The position numbers and the translations under genes are program-made. Positions 25,152 to 32,781 of a stretch of 48,198 nt of DNA are shown piece by piece (the first letter of the stretch is position 1; each line of letters starts with the position of its first letter). Under the pieces are notes generated by a model that saw nothing but the letters and a program-made list of their open reading frames with translations, was not told the origin of the DNA and ran no database searches. This stretch comes from DATKGW01 sp035510605 (GTDB lineage Bacteria > Patescibacteriota > Saccharimonadia > Saccharimonadales > CAIOMD01), in the NCBI GenBank assembly GCA_035510605.1, contig DATKGW010000024.1:1-48198 (forward strand), in the 5' to 3' direction.

Positions 25152-25157
25152 ATTATA
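25152..25157 (-). promoter_or_regulatory. -10 box and leader of the small membrane-protein operon
   Basis: On the minus strand TATAAT is followed by a ~60-nt leader containing an AGACGG/CCGTCT hairpin (25113-25131), then AAGGAG and the ATG at 25089. A structured leader with a Shine-Dalgarno is the opposite of the leaderless pattern nearby. Confidence 0.55.
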
Positions 25158-25181
25158 TCATAAAATTTAAATTTTAAAAGG

Positions 25182-25979
25182 TCAGAATGCTATTTGAGTG
25201 ATGGCAGTAGCAATGGCTTGCAGCGGTTTCTCAGAGTTCTGTAGCCACCAGACAGCTGCAGATGTCGCTAACTTTAAACGCCATATCTTTGGCTCGGTTG
25301 CTAATTTGGTGCTAATGACTTGCCCACCGCTTGATACAACTAACTGCATTTTATGCTCCATACAAATGCTGCAAGGGTATTGAATTGTAAATTCGTGCAA
25401 AGATTCTACCAATTGCAAAAGCTCCATATCAAACGTAAAAGCTTTTTTATAGCCTGCGTTCAGGGCATACTTTTGTAACTCGGCAAAGCTCAAAACTATT
25501 AGAGTGTTTGATCTATTAAGCAATGTTAGCGGTGTGTTAATAAAATAGTCCGCCGCATCTCTTACATAAATCTGTAAACCAGGGTATTTGGATAATTTTT
25601 CTAATAATATGGCGGTCTCGGAACTGTGGCTAAAATCACCGGCAAAAAGCGTAGCATCGGCCCAAGAGATGTAACTTTTTAGGTCGTTTTCTGCCTGGCT
25701 GCTAAAACTACCGCTTGGGTTGCTGGGGGCAAATTCAATACTTGTTGGCGGTTTTGGGCCAAGTAACCTGCGGGTCGCATCTGGCATTATAACTTTGCAC
25801 TCGCCCACTCCTTGTTTTATGGCAATTTCGTAGGCTTCACCCGGGGCTGCAATGCTGTGCAGATTCCCGCCAACAATCAGCAACTTCCCGGCTTTGGATT
25901 TTTGTTGCGGGCGGCTCCAAATCAAATCATCAAATAGTGGTTGGCTCGAATCTTGTTTTTGCCAGTAAAAATCAGTCAT
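25182..25979 (-). CDS. NAD(P)H-hydrate dehydratase-like (NnrD/YjeF C-terminal) protein, divergent
   Basis: A 265-aa protein with the ribokinase-like layout: SKAGKLLIVGGNLHSIAAPG near the start, GVGECKVIMPDATRRLLG, then ADATLFAGDFS and IYVRDAADYFI where NnrD has VIGPGLG and a DADGL-type Asp, and TLIVLSFAELQKYAL in place of the ILTPHxGE motif. Both active-site motifs are altered, so it may not be an active dehydratase. NnrD normally repairs damaged NAD(P)H hydrates together with an epimerase, which is not seen here. It begins 4 bp from exonuclease III, so the two are probably co-transcribed. Confidence 0.5.
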   Translation of the reverse strand: MTDFYWQKQDSSQPLFDDLIWSRPQQKSKAGKLLIVGGNLHSIAAPGEAYEIAIKQGVGECKVIMPDATRRLLGPKPPTSIEFAPSNPSGSFSSQAENDLKSYISWADATLFAGDFSHSSETAILLEKLSKYPGLQIYVRDAADYFINTPLTLLNRSNTLIVLSFAELQKYALNAGYKKAFTFDMELLQLVESLHEFTIQYPCSICMEHKMQLVVSSGGQVISTKLATEPKIWRLKLATSAAVWWLQNSEKPLQAIATAITQIAF

Positions 25980-25983
25980 AGGT

Positions 25984-26781
25984 TTAAATCTTTAATTCAA
26001 TACTTATCGGGCAATGATCGGAGCCTGTAACTTCGGGATGGATCTGTGCTTTTATTATCTTATTTTTGAGGCTTGCAGATGCTAAAAAGTAATCTATCCG
26101 CCAACCAATATTGCGAGTTCTGGCATTAGCCCAATGAGTCCACCAGCTATAATGGCCGTTGCCTTTTGTAAAAATGCGGAAAGTATCAATAAAACCGGCA
26201 TCAATATAATTCTGAAAACCCTCGCGTTCTTCTTTGGTAAAACCATGTTTGCCGACGTTTGGTTTGGGGTTAGCCAAATCATCCTCGGTATGGGCGACAT
26301 TTAAATCTCCGCAAAATATTACCGGTTTGGAATTTTCCAGCAGTTTTATGTATCCCAAAAAAGCCGGATCCCAAACATTTCTTCTAAAATCCAGGCGGGT
26401 CAGAGTTTCTTTAGAGTTGGGAGTGTAAACCGTTACAAAATAAAACTTGTCATATTCAGCCGTGATTACGCGGCCCTCGCCATGAACGTCTTGTAACTCA
26501 GAATCGGCAAAATCATATTTGCTGGCAATTGAATCCGGGAAATCGTAAGAAATATTTAATGGTTTGATTTTGCTAAAAATGGCCGTGCCGGCGTAGCCTT
26601 TTTTGTTGGCACTATTCCAATATTCAACATAGCCGGGCAAATCAATCTCGGCTTGGCCGCGTTCGGCTCGGGTTTCTTGCAAGCCTAAAATATCCGGATG
26701 GTATTCTTTAATAAAGGCTTGCAAGGCACCCTTTTTAACTACAGCTCTGATGCCATTAACATTCCACGAATAAATCTTCAT
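25984..26781 (-). CDS. xth: Exodeoxyribonuclease III / AP endonuclease
   Basis: A 265-aa protein of the EEP fold. Active-site motifs in order: MKIYSWNVNGIRAVVKKG (Asn), DILGLQETRAERGQ (metal-binding Glu), YFVTVYTPNS (Tyr), FCGDLNVAHTEDDL (Asp, Asn), WWTHWANARTRNIGWRIDYF and GSDHCPISIEL (Asp, His). It cuts at abasic sites and removes blocked 3' ends in base excision repair. Complete and of normal length. A TTG one codon upstream is ignored because TATAAT lies exactly 7 nt before the ATG at 26781. Confidence 0.95.
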   Translation of the reverse strand: MKIYSWNVNGIRAVVKKGALQAFIKEYHPDILGLQETRAERGQAEIDLPGYVEYWNSANKKGYAGTAIFSKIKPLNISYDFPDSIASKYDFADSELQDVHGEGRVITAEYDKFYFVTVYTPNSKETLTRLDFRRNVWDPAFLGYIKLLENSKPVIFCGDLNVAHTEDDLANPKPNVGKHGFTKEEREGFQNYIDAGFIDTFRIFTKGNGHYSWWTHWANARTRNIGWRIDYFLASASLKNKIIKAQIHPEVTGSDHCPISIELKI

Positions 26782-26788
26782 CAATTTG

Positions 26789-26794
26789 ATTATA
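26789..26794 (-). promoter_or_regulatory. -10 box of leaderless xth
   Basis: On the minus strand TATAAT is followed by 7 nt (CAAATTG) and the ATG at 26781. Confidence 0.6.
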
Positions 26795-26834
26795 ATTCAT
26801 TTTTAAACTTTGTCTTATCAAAGTTATGGAAGGA

Positions 26835-27299
26835 TTAGCGTTTGAGTGAACGGCGGGTATCCCGATCGGTGTCGCGCTGTTTGATCTTTTCACGCTTATC
26901 GTATTTCTTAAGGCCGCGTCCGGTAGCAATCTCCACTTTAATAAAATGTCTACCAGTTAACAATTTGGTTGGTATGATTGTTAGACCCTGCTCTTTGGCA
27001 CTGATAAGCTCGGCCAACTCTCTTTTGTTTACCAGCAACTTACGGGCTCGCACCTGCTTATCTTCAGTTAGGGCGTTCCGATTAGTATTGGTTGGTGTGA
27101 TTGTGGCATTAAAAAGCCAGAGTTCCCCGTCTTTTACATTCACAAAAGCACTACGTAAGTTGCCATGGCTGGAGCGCAGGCTTTTAACTTCAGCACCTTC
27201 CAGCATGATGCCGGCCAGGAATTTTTGCTTAAACTCGTAATCGTGGCGAGCCCGACGGTTTGTAATTACTGCCGGTGTCTTTGCCTTTTGCTTAACCAT
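26835..27299 (-). CDS. smpB: tmRNA-binding protein SmpB
   Basis: A 154-aa protein with the SmpB core: RRARHDYEFKQKFLAGIMLE, GAEVKSLRSSHGNLRSAFV, RARKLLVNKRELAELISAKE, GLTIIPTKLL, VEIATGRGLKKYDKRE, and the basic C-terminal tail (KQRDTDRDTRRSLKR). It delivers tmRNA to stalled ribosomes in trans-translation. Possible starts are 27308 and 27299; 27299 is preferred because TACAAT lies 7 nt upstream and the length fits the family. The ssrA RNA gene is not in the window. Confidence 0.95.
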   Translation of the reverse strand: MVKQKAKTPAVITNRRARHDYEFKQKFLAGIMLEGAEVKSLRSSHGNLRSAFVNVKDGELWLFNATITPTNTNRNALTEDKQVRARKLLVNKRELAELISAKEQGLTIIPTKLLTGRHFIKVEIATGRGLKKYDKREKIKQRDTDRDTRRSLKR

Positions 27300-27306
27300 A
27301 CTAATC

Positions 27307-27312
27307 ATTGTA
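27307..27312 (-). promoter_or_regulatory. -10 box of leaderless smpB
   Basis: On the minus strand TACAAT is followed by 7 nt and the ATG at 27299; the upstream ATG at 27308 would lie inside this box. Confidence 0.5.
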
Positions 27313-27328
27313 CTAGATATAACTAAAT

Positions 27329-28501
27329 TTAATTGGTAGTGGCACCACCGGGGTTTGGGATGTCTTGCTTGATGGTGTTCCAAAGGCTGGGGTCGTTAAA
27401 TTTAACTTTTCGCCAGTACCACCATTCTCCGCCCCATAAATCTATGTCCCTAAAACCGGTATCTTCACCGTATTTTATACGTTCGGTCAAACGTTTGGCA
27501 TCCATTGATTTGCTTTGCTCGGCAATCGAAGCACCTTTTAATCCATTGGGCGGCCAGGGTTCGGCTTGCAGCTCGTGTAGCATGGACTCTTTACCGGTTA
27601 GTATCTCGGTCCAGCCGGCTCGCCAGCTGTAATACCAAGACGGAAACGGATATTCAAAATAACGATGAGTGATGGTTCTATCCCAAACCCGCTTATAAAC
27701 CGATACGCCAAATTCATCTGCTCTTGGTTTGCCTACAGGTACGCCTAAGTAATTGTTAGATAGGCTGATGATTATCGGATGGTTTGGGTCGAGTTGCTTG
27801 ACGAGATTGAACTCTTCTATCAAGCGGTCGCGGCTAGAATCTCCACAATTGGCAAAAACGCTTAAAAAATATTCATTTTCTAACTGGTAACTTTTGAGAG
27901 CCGGGTTATTTTTATAACGATTAACCACGGCGGTCATATATTTTTTGAGTGCCGGATACCAAACACTTTTTGGTTGGCCTTTTGCCCAATCCGGCTCATG
28001 GCACTCCGGCCAGCGTGGTTGACGCAAACCGATTGCCAGTGTCACTTGGCCGTTTACTTCGTTAACTTTACTAAATTGCCAATCCAGCTCACTAAAATCG
28101 TAGGTACCTTTTACTTTTTCGGAATCGTCCCAAAAACTAACCAATCTAAAACGACGAAAACCCAAATCGTCGCGCAGAGCCAAAAAAGTATCCTTGGCGT
28201 TTAAATCAAGGTATCTGGCATAGTCAGCCACAAAAGTTACTCCCCAAACCAGAGGTTCACCACGGTGTTTGTGTTGGTACCATAAGGCAACACCGTAAGC
28301 CTGGGCTGTGAATAATAGAACAAAAACTGCCAGTACAAGGCCGATTTTCTGCCACCAGCGTCTTACTTGCCACCAGTTTTTAAAGCGTTTATTATTGGTT
28401 TTGGATTTTGAACGGCGAGGCTTAAGATTAACCAGCACACGGCGGGCATAATTCTGCTGCTTCAAATTTGAACCGACAGGCTTGTTTTTCGCTTGTTTCA
28501 T
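27329..28501 (-). CDS. Membrane-anchored TIM-barrel glycoside hydrolase, clan GH-A-like
   Basis: A 390-aa protein. A very basic cytoplasmic N-terminus (RRVLVNLKPRRSKSKTNNKR), one helix (about 53-73), then a catalytic domain. It reads like a GH5/GH42-type barrel: RRFRLVSFWDDSEKVKGTYD (strand 2-3 region), TLAIGLRQPRWPECHEPDW, the acid/base motif YQLENEYF (Asn-Glu, residues 209-210) and the likely nucleophile Glu in LHELQAEPWPPNG. DIDLWGGEWWYWRK closes the barrel. Retaining beta-glycosidase activity at the cell surface is inferred; the substrate is unknown. It ends 30 bp before smpB. The ATG at 28501 is preferred to one at 28534. Confidence 0.72.
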   Translation of the reverse strand: MKQAKNKPVGSNLKQQNYARRVLVNLKPRRSKSKTNNKRFKNWWQVRRWWQKIGLVLAVFVLLFTAQAYGVALWYQHKHRGEPLVWGVTFVADYARYLDLNAKDTFLALRDDLGFRRFRLVSFWDDSEKVKGTYDFSELDWQFSKVNEVNGQVTLAIGLRQPRWPECHEPDWAKGQPKSVWYPALKKYMTAVVNRYKNNPALKSYQLENEYFLSVFANCGDSSRDRLIEEFNLVKQLDPNHPIIISLSNNYLGVPVGKPRADEFGVSVYKRVWDRTITHRYFEYPFPSWYYSWRAGWTEILTGKESMLHELQAEPWPPNGLKGASIAEQSKSMDAKRLTERIKYGEDTGFRDIDLWGGEWWYWRKVKFNDPSLWNTIKQDIPNPGGATTN

Positions 28502-28559
28502 ATACCGCTTATGATTTCTACAAATAGTATACAATATCTGCCAACCTGTATCTCAGGTG

Positions 28560-28565
28560 TATAAT
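28560..28565 (+). promoter_or_regulatory. -10 box of the GT2 gene
   Basis: TATAAT ends 15 nt before the ATG at 28581, predicting a leader of about 8 nt; no Shine-Dalgarno is present. Confidence 0.5.
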
Positions 28566-28580
28566 TGATAATAGGTATAT

Positions 28581-29471
28581 ATGATACAAAAACACTTTCG
28601 TATATCTGTAGTAATTCCGGCCTATGACGAAGAGGATCGGATCTTTTACTGTTTGGATGCTTTAAGCAGGCAGACCGTTAGGCCATTGGAAATAATTTTG
28701 GTAAATAATAACTCAAAGGATCAAACCACAGCCATTGCCAAGAGGTTCAAATCTGTCCGAATAATCAATGAGCCTCGTCAAGGTCGAGCCATCGCCCAGG
28801 CAACCGGTTTTAAAAATGCCAAGGGCGATATTTTAGCTCGTATAGATACCGATACAATTGTGCCATCAAACTGGATTGAGCAAATTGGCCAGGCTTTTAA
28901 TGATGATTCAACAATTGATGCTATCAGCGGCTATGGAGTTACTCGTACAGGTGTAACAATAAACTTTATTTCTGATATTTGGAGCTGGGCATATTTTACC
29001 CACTGCAAAGCCTTTTTTGGCTCGGAAATCTTGTGGGGCTCGAATATGGCAATCAAAAAGACTGCGTGGGTTAAAATAAAAAATCTTTGTTCTGTTAATA
29101 CCAATTTGCACGAAGATCAGGATATTTCACTGGCCCTGGCTAGCGTAGGCGGCAAGGCTAAAATTTTACCGGATTTAAAAGTTTCGGTAGATTTTGGCGA
29201 AATCGCATACTTGGGCAAATATTGGCGCTATAACAAAATGAAGCACCATACCCGCCAGACACATCGAATCCATTACCGTTCCAACTTACCGACATACCAC
29301 AAGATCCCTAAATTTATGCGGGCATATTATCACCTGTTGGCTACCTATACGGTTGGCCTATTTATGATTATTACTGCGATTAACAGTGGCGTCCACATAT
29401 TGACAAGTGCTTTAAAACAATCCTCTGTTTATTTTTGGTATCAAAAAATCAAAAGCGAATTTAACTTTTAA
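28581..29471 (+). CDS. GT2 family glycosyltransferase
   Basis: A 296-aa protein with a GT-A fold: ISVVIPAYDEEDRIFYCLDA at the start, LVNNNSKDQTTAIAKRF, the DxD motif in LARIDTDTIVPSNWI, and an acceptor-side acidic motif in TNLHEDQDISLALAS. The C-terminal 50 residues contain a membrane helix (about 248-268), so it works at the inner face of the membrane, probably adding sugars to a lipid-linked or wall polymer. Donor and product unknown. Divergent from the hydrolase at 27329-28501. Confidence 0.88.
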   Translation: MIQKHFRISVVIPAYDEEDRIFYCLDALSRQTVRPLEIILVNNNSKDQTTAIAKRFKSVRIINEPRQGRAIAQATGFKNAKGDILARIDTDTIVPSNWIEQIGQAFNDDSTIDAISGYGVTRTGVTINFISDIWSWAYFTHCKAFFGSEILWGSNMAIKKTAWVKIKNLCSVNTNLHEDQDISLALASVGGKAKILPDLKVSVDFGEIAYLGKYWRYNKMKHHTRQTHRIHYRSNLPTYHKIPKFMRAYYHLLATYTVGLFMIITAINSGVHILTSALKQSSVYFWYQKIKSEFNF

Positions 29472-29539
29472 ACCGCGTTGGTTTTATAGAGGCCGTTCTT
29501 AAAATAATTTATAGTTTCACTTAAAGCATATTGTAGCGC

Positions 29540-29545
29540 TACACT
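29540..29545 (+). promoter_or_regulatory. -10 box of leaderless rsmG
   Basis: TACACT ends 8 nt before the ATG at 29554. Confidence 0.45.
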
Positions 29546-29553
29546 ATTAAAAT

Positions 29554-30180
29554 ATGTTAGAAAAAATATATAATTATTTTCCACAAATTAGCGATCAACA
29601 GAAATCACAACTTGCAGCTTTAGATGGTTTATATCATTTGTGGAATAGCCAAATTAATGTTATTTCCCGCCGTGATATAGATAATCTGTATTTGCATCAC
29701 GTACTGCATAGTTTAGCTATTGCCAAAGTACTACAATTTTTACCAGGTTCCAAAATTATAGATATTGGTACGGGCGGTGGATTCCCCGGTATTCCCTTGG
29801 CCATTTTGTTTCCACAGGCCGATTTTGTGTTAGTCGATTCGATCGGCAAAAAAGTAAAAGTCGTTCAATCTATTACGGCAGAACTGAAGCTTAATAATGT
29901 AAAACCTTTGCAAGATAGGGTTGAAAATCTAAATGAAAGATTTGATTTTGCCGTTTCAAGAGCCGTTGCTCGTTTAGATACGGTATGGGGATGGGCCCAG
30001 CCGTTAATTAGCACCGACAGCAAACACAATCTACCGAATGGGTTGTTGTATTTAAAAGGTGGTGATTTTGAGCCTGAACTTCCCAAAAATATTGCAATAA
30101 AACACTGGCCAATAAGTAATTTTTTTGTAGAGGATTATTTTAAAGAAAAAACGCTTATACTTTTATCAGACGATAAATGA
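29554..30180 (+). CDS. rsmG: 16S rRNA (guanine-N7) methyltransferase RsmG (GidB)
   Basis: A 208-aa SAM-dependent methyltransferase. The SAM motif is KIIDIGTGGGFPGIPLAILF (about 69-88), followed by FVLVDSIGKKVKVVQSI and FDFAVSRAVARLDTVWGWAQ, all typical RsmG. NVISRRDIDNLYLHHVLHSL is the conserved N-terminal segment. It methylates G527 of 16S rRNA in E. coli. The stop overlaps the next start as ATGA, so translation is coupled to the flippase-like gene. Confidence 0.95.
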   Translation: MLEKIYNYFPQISDQQKSQLAALDGLYHLWNSQINVISRRDIDNLYLHHVLHSLAIAKVLQFLPGSKIIDIGTGGGFPGIPLAILFPQADFVLVDSIGKKVKVVQSITAELKLNNVKPLQDRVENLNERFDFAVSRAVARLDTVWGWAQPLISTDSKHNLPNGLLYLKGGDFEPELPKNIAIKHWPISNFFVEDYFKEKTLILLSDDK

Positions 30181-31160
30181 ATAATGCGATGAAAAAAGCC
30201 AAACATCAATTTAAACTTTCGACACAAATCAGGCAGCGGAATTCCAAAAAGTTATTATTTTATATAGTTATTTTAGCTCTATTGGTTTATGCTGTTATGC
30301 CTAAATTCCACCAATTGGTTTTAGGTGTTAAAAATATTCGCGATGCTGATTTTAATTGGATTTTAGTAGCTTTTATGGCCATTATTATGACTCACTGCGC
30401 GGCAGCGCTGGTTTATGTGATTTTAGCCAAACACCCCATAAAATATTTTAAGACTCTGGCTGTGCAGTTGGCAGCCTCATTCACTAATCGATTACTGCCC
30501 AGTGGCATCGGTGGCATTAGCTTATTTATAGATTACCTAATAAAAAAAGGCCATAAACCCTCAGAAGCCACCTCTGTTACTGCCATGAACTCAGTGGTGG
30601 CCATTACCAGTCATCTGACTTTGTTAATTAGTGCATTGTTCATCGGCCACTCTTCTTTTGTGGCGGTGATAAATGGTAGAAGCATTTCTGCCCGAAGCCT
30701 GATTATTCTAACCATCCTTTTGTTGTTTGTTTTTATCATTCTCGTAAGAAGAAAACCGCTAAGAAGAAAAGTTTTTAGGCTAATTAAGGATATCTGGAGC
30801 AATATACTGGAGTATCGCTACCATCCTTTTAGGGTTTTTGGGGGTATAGTAACCGCAACTGCGATTACGGCTGCTTATGCAATAGCGTTTTACGCCAGTT
30901 CTCATGCCATGGGGCTGCAACTCAGCATGATCCAGGCCTTTTTAATATTCACCGTTGGTACTGTTTTGGGTGCAGCGGTACTAACACCAGGCGGTTTAGG
31001 TGGTGTTGAGGCAGGGCTGATAGCCGGTATAATTGCCTATCATTTTGATATCAGTTTGGCATTTGCTGCGGTGATTATTTACCGTTTTATCACCTTCTGG
31101 CTACCCATTATTCCGGGGTATGTTGCTTTTTGGATTTTAAGACATACCAGAACGGTTTAA
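30177..31160 (+). CDS. Lysylphosphatidylglycerol synthase TM-region / UPF0104 flippase-like protein
   Basis: A 327-aa polytopic membrane protein with about 8 helices. The family signatures are SFTNRLLPSGIGGISLFIDY, GHKPSEATSVTAMNSVVA, and the late GAAVLTPGGLGGVEAGLIA with IYRFITFWLPIIPGYVAFW. Members of this family move or modify lipid-linked substrates; without the MprF catalytic domain this one is likely a lipid or glycolipid flippase (inference). A second ATG lies four codons downstream (30189). It ends near a strong bidirectional hairpin. Confidence 0.88.
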   Translation: MNNAMKKAKHQFKLSTQIRQRNSKKLLFYIVILALLVYAVMPKFHQLVLGVKNIRDADFNWILVAFMAIIMTHCAAALVYVILAKHPIKYFKTLAVQLAASFTNRLLPSGIGGISLFIDYLIKKGHKPSEATSVTAMNSVVAITSHLTLLISALFIGHSSFVAVINGRSISARSLIILTILLLFVFIILVRRKPLRRKVFRLIKDIWSNILEYRYHPFRVFGGIVTATAITAAYAIAFYASSHAMGLQLSMIQAFLIFTVGTVLGAAVLTPGGLGGVEAGLIAGIIAYHFDISLAFAAVIIYRFITFWLPIIPGYVAFWILRHTRTV

Positions 31161-31173
31161 CACCTTAAAAAGC

Positions 31174-31210
31174 AAAAAACCGCGTCTTTGACAACGCGGT
31201 TTCTATAAAT
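31174..31210. terminator. Bidirectional Rho-independent terminator
   Basis: A 9-bp stem AAACCGCGT/ACGCGGTTT with an 8-nt loop lies between two convergent genes. On the minus strand it is followed by a T-rich run ending in GCTTTTT; on the plus strand by TTTCTATAAATTTTT. Confidence 0.8.
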
Positions 31211-31313
31211 TTTTGTTATGCTTATAGCTTACTCCGGCAATATAAATCATGTCAAAACTTATTGTAAATATTACTATTTCACATAAGTGTGGAAGTTGCT
31301 ATCTGTATATACT

Positions 31314-31883
31314 CTAATAATCTACACCACTGTTGGCTAAAAACTTGTCATCAAAATGATGTTTGATTTTCTTCATGTCGGTGGCGATATCGACAATCGG
31401 TAAAAGCTCAATCGGAAAGTCACGGCCGGTTAAACAAAGGTTGGTTTTGAGTGAGCGGTCCTCGATAAGTTCGATCAGCTGTTTTTTCCCCAGTAAGCCA
31501 TCATGCACGGCATTATTAATTTCATCGCAAATCACCAGGTTATATTTACCACTAGTTGCCGTTTCAAAAGCTTGTTTGTAGGTCTCCAAGGCGACTTTTT
31601 TATGTTCTTTTAGCGTGACGCCTTTGGCGCTTAATTCACCGGCGTTGTAAAAACCTTTGCCGCCCTCGTAAAACAATAAATGATTGCCAAAAACCGGCTG
31701 GATCTTTTCAATAAATTTATGCTCGTTAACTTTCCAGCCTTTAATAAATTGGATATAAGCCACATGCCAGCCGGCTCCCAGTGCCCGGGCTAAAAGACCC
31801 AAACTGGCACTAGTTTTGCCCTTGCCTTGCCCGGTAAAAACAACCACTATGCTGTCTTTGGTTTTAAAATCCTCAAAAGCCAT
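31314..31883 (-). CDS. cobO: Cob(I)yrinic acid a,c-diamide adenosyltransferase (CobO/BtuR family)
   Basis: A 189-aa P-loop protein. VVFTGQGKGKTSASLGLLAR (Walker A GQGKGKT) near the start, VAYIQFIKGWKVNEHKF, NLVICDEINNAVHDGLL and LCLTGRDFPIELLPIVDIAT are the conserved blocks of the CobA/CobO/BtuR family, which adenosylates corrinoids. No other cobalamin gene is in the window; the cofactor could serve a class II ribonucleotide reductase elsewhere (inference). The ATG at 31883 has TACACT about 10 nt upstream; a TTG at 31904 is less likely. Confidence 0.92.
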   Translation of the reverse strand: MAFEDFKTKDSIVVVFTGQGKGKTSASLGLLARALGAGWHVAYIQFIKGWKVNEHKFIEKIQPVFGNHLLFYEGGKGFYNAGELSAKGVTLKEHKKVALETYKQAFETATSGKYNLVICDEINNAVHDGLLGKKQLIELIEDRSLKTNLCLTGRDFPIELLPIVDIATDMKKIKHHFDDKFLANSGVDY

Positions 31884-31893
31884 AACAGTCTTT

Positions 31894-31899
31894 AGTGTA
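31894..31899 (-). promoter_or_regulatory. -10 box of the cobO-like gene
   Basis: On the minus strand TACACT is followed by 10 nt and the ATG at 31883. Confidence 0.4.
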
Positions 31900-32024
31900 A
31901 GCAAACTTTTAAAAATAGTCTATTAATAAGAAGTTAAAACGGTAGAGGTGTTTTTAACAGCTTGCTTTTTGGGGTAATTCCTATTATTGTAAGGCCATAA
32001 GACTAAATAAGGAGGGTATTAAGC

Positions 32025-32711
32025 ATGAAACAGCGGTACATCGCTGAACTGCTGGCCGAGTTTATAGGTACATTTGTGCTTGTCATGGTTGTACTTAACG
32101 TTAGCCGATACGGCCTGCCGTTTTTCACAGCAATCGCAGCCGGTGTGGCTGTGGCTACATTCTATAGTGTGGCAGTAAAAATATCAGGGGGGCATTTTAA
32201 CCCGGCAGTGACTTTGGGCATGTTTAGCGTGCGCAAAATTACTTTTGTCCGTACAATTGCCTATTTGGTAGCCCAGGCAGTTGGTGCAGTCGCTGGTTGG
32301 CAACTGTATGATTACTTCACCCAGCGCTCGCTTAAGAATGCGACTACGTCTTGGGATTGGCGAATTTTCATCGCTGAGGCGATTGGTACAATCGTACTTA
32401 CAGTTGCATTTGCGGCTGTCATCAGACAAAAAATCGAAGGTTGGCAAGCAGCTGCAACTATTGGGACTGCGTTCTTTTTGGGGATCACAGTTGCCGGTTT
32501 AGCTAGCAATGGTTTGCTTAACCCTGCGCTTGCGCTTGGTGTGCGTAGTTTTGATCTGAACTATTTCTTAGGCCCGGTACTCGGCGGTATAGTAGGTTTT
32601 AACCTATATATCTATGCCCTGGAGCCGATTGTAAAAGGTAGCAGGTTTGTGGCAGCAAAAGCTGCTCCAGCTCCTGTCAAAAGAAGAACTGCGAAAAAAT
32701 CCAGAAGATAA
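32025..32711 (+). CDS. MIP family channel (aquaporin/glycerol facilitator), atypical filter
   Basis: A 228-aa protein with six helices and two half-helices. First NPA in ISGGHFNPAVTLGM (59-61), second in NGLLNPALALGVRS (166-168). The Arg that directly follows the second NPA in most aquaporins (NPAR), part of the selectivity filter, is Leu here. The C-terminal tail is basic (KRRTAKKSRR). A good Shine-Dalgarno (GGAGGG, 32011-32016) lies 8 nt upstream, and a clear terminator follows. Water, glycerol or another small solute: not decided. Confidence 0.9.
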   Translation: MKQRYIAELLAEFIGTFVLVMVVLNVSRYGLPFFTAIAAGVAVATFYSVAVKISGGHFNPAVTLGMFSVRKITFVRTIAYLVAQAVGAVAGWQLYDYFTQRSLKNATTSWDWRIFIAEAIGTIVLTVAFAAVIRQKIEGWQAAATIGTAFFLGITVAGLASNGLLNPALALGVRSFDLNYFLGPVLGGIVGFNLYIYALEPIVKGSRFVAAKAAPAPVKRRTAKKSRR

Positions 32712-32737
32712 ATTAAAACAATAAAAAAATATAATAA

Positions 32738-32768
32738 GCTCCGGCTTAAAAACCCGGAGTTTTTGTTT
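32738..32768 (+). terminator. Rho-independent terminator of the aquaporin gene
   Basis: CTCCGG (32739-32744), 9-nt loop, CCGGAG (32754-32759), then TTTTTGTTT. Confidence 0.85.
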
Positions 32769-32781
32769 ATGTAAAAATTAT

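Noticed and set aside
30178..30180. A reassigned UGA code (Gly), as in some CPR lineages
   Set aside because: UGA ends rsmG, the right-edge beta-helix gene and the first microprotein of the 24871-25089 operon, and no recognised gene needs an internal UGA.
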